Below, in pieces: positions 42,371 through 50,744 of a DNA stretch of 64,000 bases. The notes under the pieces were generated by a model that did no database searches, was not told the origin of the DNA, and was given only the letters and a program-made list of their open reading frames with translations. The translations under genes and the position numbers were made by a program. This DNA comes from Phaeacidiphilus oryzae TH49 (GTDB lineage Bacteria; Actinomycetota; Actinomycetes; Streptomycetales; Streptomycetaceae). Numbering within the stretch: the stretch's first letter is position 1; every line of letters begins with the position of its first letter. The stretch lies in NCBI RefSeq assembly GCF_000744815.1, contig NZ_JQMQ01000005.1:6653801-6717800 (forward strand), read 5' to 3'.

Positions 42371-43834
42371 TCACTCGCCGACGTAGAGGCGTTCGAGGTC
42401 GATGAGTTGGATGGTCTCGTCCTGATCTGCTTGGCGTCGCAGGTCGTCGGTGAAGCCGGCGCCGCTGAAGCAGAGCAGGCGGGTGTGCTGGGCGTGTACG
42501 TCGCCGCGGGCGCGGAGGAGTTCGCGGATGTGCTGGAGGCGGTGCAGGTGGCCCGGGCCCATGGTGTCGTTCCATTTGGCCTCGCCGATGGCGAGGAGTT
42601 GTTCGCGGTCGTCGCGGCCGTGGACGGCGACGTCGACCTCGTGGCCGGTGCGGGCGGCGGGGTCGTTGACCGTGCCGGCGGTGACGCGGCTGGGGTGGCC
42701 GCCGAAGGTGTCGGGCGCGGCGTGCCAGCGGGCCCACTGCCGGCACATGGCTTCGAAGTGCGGCCCCAGCACCTTGCTGCGGAAGGCGGGCTGGGAGCGT
42801 TGCCAGACCGGTGCGGCGCGTCCGGGGCGTTCCAGGTCGCCCCAGGCCGGGCGCATGACGGCGTGGTAGAAGGTGATCAGGGGTTCGGTGATGCGGTAGG
42901 CGGAGCGGTTGCGCCGGAAGGCGTCCTCTTCGTGGCTGATCATGCCGACGTCCTCGAGGACGCCCAGGGGGTGGGCGAGGTCGGTGGATTTGCGGCCGAG
43001 GTAGTCGGCGATGCCGCCGCGCCGGGAGTTGCCGTTGGCGATCGCGGCGAGGACGGAGTGGTAGAGGGCGGTGTCGTGCAGTTCGGGTTCCTCGGCCAGC
43101 AGGTAGCGGGCCTCGCGGAAGAGCGGGCGTCCGGGGTTGAGGACGGAGCGGGTCACCCAGGGGTCGAAGTCCTCGGGGCCGGTGGGGGCGTCGCCCTGGG
43201 CGAACTCGCGGCGGTAGGCGGGGGTGCCGCCGACGATGGCGTTGGTGAGGGCTGCGGTGCGGTGGTCGGGGCTGTCCCAGAACTGGGCGGCGAGGCGGTA
43301 GTCCAGGGTGGGCACGATCAGGTCCAGACCGGCGCGGCCGCGCAACGGCGCGTTGCCGGCCAGCAGACGTCCCATGAAGGAGAGTGCGGAGCCGCACAGC
43401 AGGAGGCGCACGGGGGTGTTGGTGCGCTGGGCGGTGGGGTCCAGGGCGCGCTGGATGATGGACGGGAGGGACGGGGAGGCCTTGGCCAGGAAGGGGAACT
43501 CGTCGATGACGGCGACGGTGGGCCCGGCGGTGGCGATGCGCATCAGGCGGGCGATGGCCTCGTCCCAGTTGGCGAACCGGAAGGGGGCGGGTTCGTCCAG
43601 GTGGGCCGCGAGGGCCTCGCCGAACTGGCGCAGGGCGTCGGTCTCGGTGGTCTCGGTGGCGGTGAACATGAACCCGCCGGTGGCCTGGACGATCGCGTCC
43701 AGCAGGTAGGTCTTGCCCTGCCGGCGCCGCCCGGAGACCACGCCCAGGGTCGCGGCCGGCCCCTGGTAGCCGGCGTAGCGGACGAGCTCGGCCCACTCGA
43801 AGTCGCGATCGAACATCTCGGCAGGCTTGTCCAC
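42371..43834 (-). CDS. AAA ATPase with C-terminal nuclease-like (DUF234-type) domain
   Basis: 487 residues. N-terminal ATPase of the archaeal ATPase/ATPase_2 type: Walker A VVSGRRRQGKTYLLDAI, Walker B TVAVIDEFPFLAKA, sensor LLCGSALSFMGRLLAG. A winged-helix part follows (SRRGGIADYLGRKSTDLAHP, LGVLEDVGMISHEED). The C-terminus (~370-487) has EVDVAVHG followed by LLAIGEAKW, the D...ExK spacing of PD-(D/E)XK nucleases found in DUF234. Such genes are common in archaea and in bacterial islands; their job is unknown, with defence or selfish-element roles proposed. GTG at 43834 follows CGGAGG; a palindromic promoter lies just upstream. Confidence 0.78.
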   Translation of the reverse strand: MDKPAEMFDRDFEWAELVRYAGYQGPAATLGVVSGRRRQGKTYLLDAIVQATGGFMFTATETTETDALRQFGEALAAHLDEPAPFRFANWDEAIARLMRIATAGPTVAVIDEFPFLAKASPSLPSIIQRALDPTAQRTNTPVRLLLCGSALSFMGRLLAGNAPLRGRAGLDLIVPTLDYRLAAQFWDSPDHRTAALTNAIVGGTPAYRREFAQGDAPTGPEDFDPWVTRSVLNPGRPLFREARYLLAEEPELHDTALYHSVLAAIANGNSRRGGIADYLGRKSTDLAHPLGVLEDVGMISHEEDAFRRNRSAYRITEPLITFYHAVMRPAWGDLERPGRAAPVWQRSQPAFRSKVLGPHFEAMCRQWARWHAAPDTFGGHPSRVTAGTVNDPAARTGHEVDVAVHGRDDREQLLAIGEAKWNDTMGPGHLHRLQHIRELLRARGDVHAQHTRLLCFSGAGFTDDLRRQADQDETIQLIDLERLYVGE

Positions 43835-43849
43835 GACACCTCCGTTTCT

Positions 43850-43878
43850 ATAGGTCCATCTATTATAGGCAGACCTAT
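43850..43878 (-). promoter_or_regulatory. TATAAT -10 box inside an inverted repeat upstream of the AAA ATPase
   Basis: On the minus strand a perfect TATAAT (43862-43867) is flanked by ATAGGTC (43872-43878) and GACCTAT (43850-43856), an exact 7-bp inverted repeat. The AT-rich patch stands out from the GC-rich surroundings. A repressor dimer on the repeat would block the promoter; the ATPase itself could be the repressor (inference). Confidence 0.6.
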
Positions 43879-44009
43879 TCATGCATCGGAGCGCGCCGCA
43901 CGGCGTGGTCCTGGAAAGCGCACGGCGCCCCCGGGCTCGCTGCCGCCCATCGCCGCCTCGCGCGCCGGCGACCGGTCGGGCCGGCATCGACGTGTGGTGC
44001 CGCCCAGCG

Positions 44010-44242
44010 CGTCGACGGCCGCCTTGTGCGGGCGGAAGATCACCGGCGAGTGGATTCGTCAGGAGGCGTACTCCCGCTGCCGGTGCGGCATGGAGTAGGC
44101 GCAACTCACCGCGGGCGCGCACGGCAGGAACATCGGGTGCGCGAATCCAGCGTGATCAGCCCGATGGAGCAGTGGCTGGCTCTGTCCTTCGCACCCGGTC
44201 GGCGGGCGTCGACCATCGAGCGGCTCTCCGCCCAGCAAGGCG
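44010..44242 (+). pseudogene. Fragment of a large serine recombinase (zinc ribbon region)
   Basis: Frame one (to the TAG at 44096) reads LCGRKITGEWIRQEAYSRCR, like the recombinase zinc beta-ribbon (CGRxMxGxW....YRCR). Frame two then reads HRVRESSVISPMEQWLALSF followed by APGRRASTIERLSAQQ, like the next segment of large serine integrases (vREd.ilp.ldeWLa.lFaP). One frame change separates them. The catalytic N-terminal domain is absent. Another piece of the same kind of protein, the C-terminal end, lies at 46511-46779 in the same orientation. Confidence 0.5.
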
Positions 44243-44379
44243 CCGCCGCCGTGGACACGACAACCACCGAGGCGGCTGCCGCCCCCGCCGCGCTCGCAGC
44301 TGCGGCCAGGCCGGCCGCAGCAGTAGCACCCCAGTCCCGCCTCTCGGCGGCGTATGAGGGCAACTTGTCCGCGGTGCCC

Positions 44380-45372
44380 TCAGGTGTCGAGCAGTGCGGG
44401 AGCGATGATGTCCTCGCTGGTCAGGAGCCGCTTCGAGAGGCCCTGCTCGTGGTGGTAGCGCAGGAACGTGTCGAGGACCCTGCGGTTCGCGCCGAGACCG
44501 TAGGGCCACCAGTCCTCACCCAACAGCGCCCGGTTCTCCTCGAAGAGCTTGCTGAACCAGGGAGTGACCGCTCCCATGTGCTGCTTCAGCGCGCCGTCGC
44601 GGTACTTCTGCTGGGCGATCTCCTTGGCCTCGCAGAAGGCGCGGTAGACGGACGTCATGAGGTCGGCCTTTGCGGCCAGTTCCCGGGGCACGGCGACGAT
44701 GTGCATGGCGGGGAAGATCCCGGTGCGCCGGTAGTAGTCGCGCTCAACGGTCTCGTAGTCGGGGAAGAGCCGGGCGATCTTCTTCGAGCCGTTGAGCAGG
44801 GCCTGGGGGACATCGACCGAGATGAGTGCGTCGATCTCGCCGGACTCGAGCATCGCGCCCAAGGTCTCGCCCTCGGCCGCGTGCCGCACGTCCACCCCGT
44901 CCGGAATCGGCTGCGGGACCCAGTCGAAGGCGGGGATGGGATGGTCGGTGCCCCCGATGACCCATCGGGACTGATCAGGCGTCAGGCCGTACTCGTCGTG
45001 GAAGACGCCCTTCATCCACACGCCGGGGTCGTGCCCGAACAACGCGAACTCGCCAATGGTCTTGCCCGCGAGGTCCTGCGGCTTCTTGATGCCCGCCGCG
45101 GTGTTCACAAAGACGGCCGAGTGCCGGAAGTTGCGGTTCGGGAAGATCGGCAACGCCAGGAACGGCGAATCCTCAAGGTCGAACGTGCGCAGGAAGTAGG
45201 TCAGACCGTACTCGGCGACGTCGTAGTGGCCTTCGACGGTGCGCCGGAAGATGTCCGACACCAGCGGGGCCGTCTCGAATGTGGCGTCCACGCCGGCAAT
45301 CGGGACGCGGCCGTCCAGAAGCGCCTCGGTGTGCTCGTAGGCGTAGGCGCCGACACACAGCGGTGTGCTCAT
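44380..45372 (-). CDS. 4,5-dihydroxyphthalate decarboxylase-like / substrate-binding fold protein
   Basis: 330 residues. It resembles the Pht5 group (4,5-dihydroxyphthalate decarboxylase) and the related NMT1-type periplasmic-binding fold: CVGAYAYEHTEALLDGRVPI, YDVAEYGLTYFLRTF, ALPIFPNRNFRHSAVFVNTA, DLAGKTIGEFALFGHDPGVW, IPDGVDVRHAAEGETLGAML. No signal peptide, so a cytoplasmic enzyme of aromatic breakdown is more likely than a transport protein. The substrate is not known. Divergent from a TetR gene, which probably controls it. Confidence 0.75.
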   Translation of the reverse strand: MSTPLCVGAYAYEHTEALLDGRVPIAGVDATFETAPLVSDIFRRTVEGHYDVAEYGLTYFLRTFDLEDSPFLALPIFPNRNFRHSAVFVNTAAGIKKPQDLAGKTIGEFALFGHDPGVWMKGVFHDEYGLTPDQSRWVIGGTDHPIPAFDWVPQPIPDGVDVRHAAEGETLGAMLESGEIDALISVDVPQALLNGSKKIARLFPDYETVERDYYRRTGIFPAMHIVAVPRELAAKADLMTSVYRAFCEAKEIAQQKYRDGALKQHMGAVTPWFSKLFEENRALLGEDWWPYGLGANRRVLDTFLRYHHEQGLSKRLLTSEDIIAPALLDT

Positions 45373-45392
45373 GAGAAGGATCCTCGCTTCCG

Positions 45393-45455
45393 TGAATGAT
45401 CTTTCATCTATAGGGTGGGACCGGGCAGGGCCCGAGTGTCAAGATGAATGTTCAT
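45393..45455. promoter_or_regulatory. Two palindromic sites between the decarboxylase-like gene and its TetR
   Basis: TGAATGATCTTTCA (45393-45406) and ATGAATGTTCAT (45444-45455) are similar near-palindromes with TGAA/TTCA arms, one near each divergent start. They are likely operators of the TetR regulator. Confidence 0.5.
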
Positions 45456-45473
45456 TTACGTTGGAGGTATCGC

Positions 45474-46142
45474 ATGCCACGCATCACTCCGGAGCGCCGC
45501 GAGGCCAGGCGTGCACAGATCGTGGGGGCAGCGCGTCGGTGCTTCTCGCGGGACGGCTTCCATCAGACCTCCATGCCCGACATCGCGGCGGAGGCCGATG
45601 TCTCGGCCGGGGCGGCCTACCGGTACTTCGCAAGCAAGGACGAGATCATCCTCGCCATCGCGGAAGACGCCTTCCGGCTCGTCTTCGCTCCCATCCAGCA
45701 ACTCGCGGCGACAACCGACCACGCATCTCCCGCCGACCTGGTGGCCGCCTCCCTCAAGGCACTGAACGCCGACGACATCGTCGATGCCGCCGGAGGCCGG
45801 GTACCGGTCGAGGAGCTGTTGCGCTGCGGAGTGCAGAGCTGGTCAGAGCTACTCCGCAGTGAAACGGTGCACGCCCGCGCCCTCGAGGGCTTCCAGGGAA
45901 TGCTGCGCAGCATCGCCGACGCCCTTCGCCGCGGCCAGGCCGCCGGAGCCGTGCCCCCCGAGGTGGAGCCCGAGCGCGGTGCGCGGGCAGTGATGGCCCT
46001 GCTGCACGGATGCATCCTCCAACGCGTGGGATTCGGCCTGACCGATACGACGGGCGTCGCCGACGATATCCAGATGCTCCTTGGCCGCACCCAGGCACGG
46101 CCGCGAGAGGAAGAGCCCGAAGCGGGACACGTAGAGTCCTGA
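45474..46142 (+). CDS. TetR/AcrR family regulator
   Basis: 222 residues. N-terminal HTH: RRAQIVGAARRCFSRDGFHQ, TSMPDIAAEADVSAGAAYRY, FASKDEIILAIAED. The C-terminal ligand domain is helical (LRCGVQSWSELLRSETVHAR; VMALLHGCILQRVGFG). It lies divergent to the decarboxylase-like gene and probably represses it until an aromatic ligand binds. The ATG at 45474 has a strong TTGGAGGTAT ribosome site; an in-frame ATG 30 bases upstream lacks one. Confidence 0.85.
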   Translation: MPRITPERREARRAQIVGAARRCFSRDGFHQTSMPDIAAEADVSAGAAYRYFASKDEIILAIAEDAFRLVFAPIQQLAATTDHASPADLVAASLKALNADDIVDAAGGRVPVEELLRCGVQSWSELLRSETVHARALEGFQGMLRSIADALRRGQAAGAVPPEVEPERGARAVMALLHGCILQRVGFGLTDTTGVADDIQMLLGRTQARPREEEPEAGHVES

Positions 46143-46510
46143 GCTCGTGCATCGCTCGCGAGTAGCAGGGGTCGACGTCCTCGGTCCCTCGGGGCGGCAA
46201 CCGCACCCGGCCGGTTGCACGAGCCGAGAGTGGCAGTAGGCCCGATGAGGGATCAGAAGGGCAGCCGCTGGGCGCGTGGCAAACCAGGCCGGGACGGCGG
46301 ACTTTCTGCAGTGGTCGGCCCCTGAGCGACTGAACTCGTCCTGGCCGCATCGCAGTCCGGGCGGACCGTCCAAGTCCGTCGCACCGATCCGCGGATGGTC
46401 GCTGCTTACTGACGTCCGCCTCGACCGAGTCGGTCCGGTCGGCGACTGCCGAGAAGGGTCTGACCCTCCATGAGGGATGCCGGCGCGTCATGCAGGGGAC
46501 CTGGAACCAT
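46143..46510. other. Gap without a recognisable gene
   Basis: About 370 bases with no gene that I can support. It lies directly before the recombinase tail and may be eroded island DNA. Confidence 0.4.
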
Positions 46511-46779
46511 GACCGGGCCAGCCCAGGCTGAGTCTCAGCGGGACGGAGATCCACGATCCCGTCGACGCCCTGGGTGACCTCTCGACTGCGATCCAACACG
46601 CCGATGCGGAACGGAAGGCCGAGGTCTATCGACATCTCGGACTCAGGCTCACCTTTGACGACGCAAAACGGACGGTCGCGGCTGTCATTCAGCCGAGACC
46701 GCCCGTGGGCGTACTGGTGGTGTCCGAGGGGGGACTTGAACCCCCACGCCCGATAAAGGGCACTAGCACCTCAAGCTAG
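46511..46779 (+). pseudogene. C-terminal tail of a serine recombinase running into tRNA-Leu
   Basis: After a TGA at 46510 the frame reads LSLSGTEIHDPVDALGDLST, AIQHADAERKAEVYRHLGLR, LTFDDAKRTVAAVIQ. This matches the end of large serine recombinases (LGDL...L.dAdp.dKaevYrqLGLrLTy). The frame then enters the antisense of tRNA-Leu (VVSEGGLEPPRP) and stops at 46777. An integrase ending exactly at a tRNA 3' end is typical of an integrated element. The rest of the gene is missing here; a second fragment is at 44010-44242. Confidence 0.6.
46718..46760. other. Candidate attachment site (3' half of tRNA-Leu)
   Basis: The 3' end of a tRNA gene touches a recombinase remnant, the usual geometry of an integrated element. 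No second copy of this sequence was noticed in the window, so the other att site is outside or lost. Confidence 0.4.
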
Positions 46780-46805
46780 CGCGTCTGCCATTCCGCCACC
46801 CGGAC
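46718..46805 (-). tRNA. tRNA-Leu (anticodon GAG)
   Basis: Reads 5' GTCCGGG...CTCGGAC-A-CCA on the minus strand. The anticodon arm is CTAGC-TTGAGGT-GCTAG with anticodon GAG. A long variable arm (GCCC TTTATC GGGC) and a T arm (GGGGGTTCAAGTCCCCC) are present, so a class II leucine tRNA. CCA is encoded. It decodes CUC/CUU. Confidence 0.93.
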
Positions 46806-47020
46806 AAGGCGTCGTTCGCGCCGCCGGGGCGGGCTGTCGCCCATGTCGGCCGCGCTGACGGGGATAAACATAGCAGAGGACCGCGGAAGATCGAAAACCG
46901 CTTCGGGACCCCCTCGGAGCTGCGGTGATGGCGGGGCGCTGTTGGGTACCGGGGTGGGGAGGGGGGAGGATGGCGGAGCCGCGCCCGTACGGGCGATGAG
47001 GGGCGATGAGGAGGGAACGC

Positions 47021-48349
47021 GTGAGCGAGTCGACGCAGTCGACGACGGCGGTGACCGGCGAGAGCGAGGTCGCCGATCTCTGCCGGGACCTGATCCGGAT
47101 CGACACCAGCAACTACGGCAACAACGAGGGCCCCGGGGAGAGGGCGGCGGCGGAGTACGTGGCCGAGAAGCTCGCCGAGGTCGGCGTCGAGGCCAAGATC
47201 ATCGAGTCGGCCAAGGGCCGGGCCAGCGCGGTCGCCCGGATCGAGGGCGAGGACCGCTCGCGTCCCGGGCTGCTGATCCACGGGCACACGGACGTGGTCC
47301 CGGCCAACGCCGAGGACTGGACCCACCACCCCTTCTCGGGCGAGGTCGCGGACGGCTGCGTCTGGGGTCGCGGGGCCGTCGACATGAAGGACATGGACGC
47401 GATGACGCTCGCCGTCATCCGCGAGCGGCTGCGCACCGGGCGCAAGCCCCCGCGCGACATCGTCCTGGCCTTCCTCGCCGACGAGGAGGCCGGCGGGACC
47501 TACGGGGCCCGGTACCTGGTGGACCGCCACCCCGATCTCTTCGAGGGCGTCACCGAGGCGATCGGCGAGGTCGGCGGCTTCTCCTTCACCGTCAACGACG
47601 ACCTGCGGCTCTACCTCATCGAGACCGCCGAGAAGGGGATGCACTGGATGCGGCTGACCGTCGAGGGGACGGCCGGCCACGGATCCATGACCAACGACGA
47701 CAACGCGATCACCGAGCTGTGCGAGGCGGTCGCCCGGCTCGGCCGGCACAAGTTCCCGGTGCGGGTGACCAAGACCGTCCGCGCCTTCCTGGACGAGCTG
47801 TCGGACGCCCTCGGCGTCGAGCTGGACCCGGAGGACATGGACGCCACCCTGGCCAAGCTCGGCGGAATCGCCAAGCTGATCGGGGCCACCCTGCGGAACA
47901 CCGCGCAGCCCACCATGCTCGGCTCCGGCTACAAGGTGAACGTCATCCCCGGCGAGGCCACCGCGCATGTGGACGGGCGCTTCCTGCCCGGCCTTGAGGA
48001 CGAGTTCCTGGCCGAGCTGGACTCGGTGCTCGGCCCCCGCGTCCGCCGCGAGGACGTCCACGCCGACAAGGCGTACGAGACCTCCTTCGACGGGGCGCTG
48101 GTGGACGCCATGCAGTCCGCGCTGCGCGCCGAGGACCCGATCGCCCGGGCGGTGCCCTACTGCCTCTCCGGCGGGACGGACGCGAAGTCCTTCTCCGATC
48201 TGGGCATCCGCTGCTTCGGCTTCGCCCCGCTGCGGCTGCCGCCTGAGCTGGACTTCGCAGGGATGTTCCACGGCGTGGACGAGCGCGTCCCGGTGGACGG
48301 ACTTCAGTTCGGCGTGCGGGTGCTGGATCGTTTCCTCGATGGGTGCTGA
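47021..48349 (+). CDS. M20 family metallopeptidase (ArgE/DapE/dipeptidase group)
   Basis: 442 residues. Metal-binding motifs: LIHGHTDVVPAN, GRGAVDMKDMDA, LADEEAGGTYGARYLV; dimerisation domain with TAGHGSMTNDDNAI; late SGGTDAKSFSDLGIRCFGF and GVDERVPVDGL. It hydrolyses small peptides or N-acyl amino acids in the cytoplasm; the exact substrate cannot be read. GTG 47021 follows GGAGGG at good spacing. A long hairpin terminator follows. Confidence 0.88.
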   Translation: MSESTQSTTAVTGESEVADLCRDLIRIDTSNYGNNEGPGERAAAEYVAEKLAEVGVEAKIIESAKGRASAVARIEGEDRSRPGLLIHGHTDVVPANAEDWTHHPFSGEVADGCVWGRGAVDMKDMDAMTLAVIRERLRTGRKPPRDIVLAFLADEEAGGTYGARYLVDRHPDLFEGVTEAIGEVGGFSFTVNDDLRLYLIETAEKGMHWMRLTVEGTAGHGSMTNDDNAITELCEAVARLGRHKFPVRVTKTVRAFLDELSDALGVELDPEDMDATLAKLGGIAKLIGATLRNTAQPTMLGSGYKVNVIPGEATAHVDGRFLPGLEDEFLAELDSVLGPRVRREDVHADKAYETSFDGALVDAMQSALRAEDPIARAVPYCLSGGTDAKSFSDLGIRCFGFAPLRLPPELDFAGMFHGVDERVPVDGLQFGVRVLDRFLDGC

Positions 48350-48403
48350 GCGGCCGGAGGGGCTGCTGCGGCCGGGCTGAGCCGCGCTGAGCTCCGGTTT
48401 CGT

Positions 48404-48447
48404 CGACAGGTCGTCAATTCATATGAATTGGCGGCCTGTTGTCGTTT
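48404..48447 (+). terminator. Long hairpin with U-run after the M20 peptidase gene
   Basis: CGACAGGTCGTCAATTCAT pairs with ATGAATTGGCGGCCTG and TTGTCG, allowing G-U pairs in RNA, and is followed by TTT. It is AT-rich in the stem tip, unlike its surroundings. It separates the peptidase gene from the chaplin gene. Confidence 0.65.
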
Positions 48448-48599
48448 CGGGCCGGAAAATCGGTTGAATGTATTTTCGGTCCGTCACTGGACCGGGTGAT
48501 TGCCCGATCGAGGGCCGTACCCCATTTGCCACAGCTTCGTTCACCCCGATGCGGCCCCCGGCGAACGCGGGGCCGCAGTGTCTAGAGGGAGGAACTGAG

Positions 48600-48839
48600 A
48601 TGAAGGTCAAGAAGATCGCCGCTGTCACCGTGGTCACCGGTGGTCTCATGCTCGGCGGGGCGGGTGCGGCCTTCGCCAACGGCGCCGCTGCCCAGGGTGC
48701 GGCCGTCGGTTCCCCGGGGGTGCTCTCCGGCAATCTGATCCAGGTCCCGGTGCACGTTCCGGTCAACGTCTGCGGCAACACCGTCAGCGTGATCGGGCTG
48801 CTCAACCCGGCCTTCGGCAACGCCTGCGTGAACAAGTGA
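48600..48839 (+). CDS. Short chaplin (hydrophobic aerial-hypha coat protein)
   Basis: 79 residues. Signal peptide (KKIAAVTVVTGGLMLGGAGA, AFA cleavage) and one chaplin domain: GSPGVLSGNLIQVPVHVPVN, VCGNTVSVIGLLNPAFGNAC. The two Cys are those that form the chaplin disulfide. Short chaplins self-assemble into amyloid-like fibrils at the surface of aerial hyphae. Good ribosome site (GAGGGAGGAAC). The stop is followed by a perfect hairpin. Confidence 0.92.
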   Translation: MKVKKIAAVTVVTGGLMLGGAGAAFANGAAAQGAAVGSPGVLSGNLIQVPVHVPVNVCGNTVSVIGLLNPAFGNACVNK

Positions 48840-48876
48840 CCCACGCGTGAGCCGGCTTTGACCACGCGCTAGCGAC

Positions 48877-48913
48877 GCCGTCCCGACGGGCCCGCCAGGC
48901 CCGTCGGGACGGC
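48877..48913 (+). terminator. Perfect 16-bp hairpin after the short chaplin gene
   Basis: GCCGTCCCGACGGGCC, loop CGCCA, then the exact reverse complement. Located 38 bases after the chaplin stop. Confidence 0.75.
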
Positions 48914-49058
48914 GGTATTCCCATTCCCGGTACGGAAGTTCGCCCCCGGAATGGAGTGCGGGAGCGCCGCTCGACCGGCTTCATCGCCGGTCTGATTTTC
49001 GGATGGCCAGTCAGTGGGACTGGTCCTATGGGTAGTTGAGCAGAGGCAGGGTAAAACC

Positions 49059-49925
49059 ATGCGACAAGCTGCCAAGCGAGGAATCCTCACCGTGATGGCC
49101 ACGGGGACGGTCCTCGCCTCGACCGCGGGGTACGCCGCCGCGGCGTCGAGCGCACAGGGCGGGACCGCCGGGTCCCCCGGAGTGGGCTCGGGGAACACCA
49201 TTCAGGCGCCGGTGCACGTACCGGTCAACGTATGCGGCAACACCGTCAACGTGGTCGGGCTTCTCAATCCGGCCTTCGGGAACCGCTGCGCCAACGAGTC
49301 CGGCGCCGCCGGCGGCTCGTCCGGCAAGGGCTCGGGGTCCGGTTCCGGTTCCGGCTCGAGCTCCGGCTCCGGCAAGGGGACGGGCTCGGGCCGGGGGACC
49401 GGTGGCTCGGGCGCCTCGGCCAAGGGCGGCTCGACCGGCTCGCCCGGCGTGCTGTCCGGCAACACGGTGCAGGCGCCGGTGGACGTCCCGGTCAACGCCT
49501 GCGGCAACTCGGTGACCGTGATCGGCGGGCTCAACCCGGCGATGGGCGAGCGCTGTGCCAACGGCGGTTCGGGCAGCGGAGCGACCGGCTCCGGCGGCTC
49601 GGGCGGTCCCGGCGGCGGAGGATCGACCCCGGTCGGGTCGAAGCCGACGCCCCCTCCGGGCGGCCACGGCGGCGGAAGCCCGCTGCCGCCGCCCTCGCGG
49701 GCCCACCACAACCCGCCGCCGTCGAGCACCGGCGGGTCGGGCCGGACGCGGACCCTGGGGAATGCCAGGACGGTCGCGGACAGCGGAAGGACGGCCGGCG
49801 CCACGCTGGCCACCACCGGTGGCGGCGAGGCCGCCGAGGTGCTGGTCCCGGCGGGAGCCGCGCTGCTGCTGGGCGGCACGCTGCTGTACCGCAGGGGCAG
49901 GGCCCGCAGCCGGGCGCGGGCCTGA
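49059..49925 (+). CDS. Long chaplin with two chaplin domains and a sortase signal
   Basis: 288 residues. Signal peptide (RGILTVMATGTVLASTAGYA), chaplin domain 1 (~30-75; GSGNTIQAPVHVPVNVCGN, VVGLLNPAFGNRC), Gly/Ser linker, chaplin domain 2 (~130-180; VPVNACGNSVTVIGG, LNPAMGERC). A Pro/Gly stalk leads to LATTG followed by a hydrophobic helix and RRGRARSRARA, which is an LAxTG signal for class E sortase. Long chaplins (ChpA-C type) are tied to the wall and anchor the short chaplins. Paired here with a short chaplin. Confidence 0.92.
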   Translation: MRQAAKRGILTVMATGTVLASTAGYAAAASSAQGGTAGSPGVGSGNTIQAPVHVPVNVCGNTVNVVGLLNPAFGNRCANESGAAGGSSGKGSGSGSGSGSSSGSGKGTGSGRGTGGSGASAKGGSTGSPGVLSGNTVQAPVDVPVNACGNSVTVIGGLNPAMGERCANGGSGSGATGSGGSGGPGGGGSTPVGSKPTPPPGGHGGGSPLPPPSRAHHNPPPSSTGGSGRTRTLGNARTVADSGRTAGATLATTGGGEAAEVLVPAGAALLLGGTLLYRRGRARSRARA

Positions 49926-50101
49926 GCGGCCCGAAGCGCGTGATCTGACGCGCGCGGGAGGCAGAGCGAGGGGCGCGAATCGCGAGAGACGCGCGGGGGC
50001 GCGGGAGACGCCCGGGGCGCGAAAGACGCCCCGGCACGCGCGGGGCGGGCGATGGGCCCGCCCCGCGCTGCCTGTCCGGGGACAGGCGCCCTACGGCAGG
50101 G

Positions 50102-50311
50102 TCACCAGGTACGCACCTGGCGGATGATCTTTCGGCGGAGGGTCACCCGGCGGGTGCCGTCCGGAAAGAGCCGCAGCCGGTCGAGTTCCCAGTGGCCGTA
50201 CTCGGCGTGGTCGGTGAGCAGGCGCGTCGCGGCCTTGCGGGACACGCTGCGGGGCAGCACGACGGACCGGAACTCGTACTCCGGCTGACGGACGGTGGTG
50301 GGTGGGGGCAA
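50102..50311 (-). CDS. DUF5703 family small protein
   Basis: 69 residues: YEFRSVVLPRSVSRKAATRL, LTDHAEYGHWELDRLRLFPD, GTRRVTLRRKIIRQ. It matches the small DUF5703 family of Streptomyces, of unknown function. No membrane segment. It is a single gene. Confidence 0.75.
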   Translation of the reverse strand: MPPPTTVRQPEYEFRSVVLPRSVSRKAATRLLTDHAEYGHWELDRLRLFPDGTRRVTLRRKIIRQVRTW

Positions 50312-50744
50312 GGCTTCTCCTCCCGCGGACGGAACGGTCCCAGCCTACGGCGGTTCCCGGCCGCACCCGCGGATGACGCTGCTCACACCCCGAGGCGCAC
50401 CTCGAGCGACGAGCAGCGCATCGGCGACCGGGGACCGGCGACCGCGGACGCGGCCCTGACGAACACTCAGCTCGGTGGTGGCTCAGTGGGTCGGCCGGCT
50501 GCCGAACCGCTTCGCGCCAGGATGGCACGAACCGGAGGCCGCGCACAGGGGTCCGGAGGATGAAGCTCCAGCCAGCGGCGGGTGGCCGAACGGCCGGCCG
50601 CTCGGCCCTGGCCGGGTCGAAAGGGGGCTCGAATCGGCCGCAGAGGTGCCGAAAGGGGCGCCCGTGCGCCGTTTTCCTGGCCCGCCCGGCCTCCCTGCGC
50701 AACAGCCCTGCACAGCGGGGCCCGCGCCGGATAGCGTCTGAGCC
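50312..50744. other. Gap without a recognisable gene
   Basis: About 430 bases between a divergent pair. It must hold promoters for both sides, but no clear boxes were seen. Confidence 0.4.

Noticed and set aside
44106-44363. 85-residue minus-strand Ala-rich protein
   Set aside because: No ribosome site or domain; the plus strand reads as a recombinase fragment.
46574-46756. Small frame ending CPRGDLNPHAR
   Set aside because: The end is the antisense of tRNA-Leu and the start is the recombinase tail in a wrong frame.
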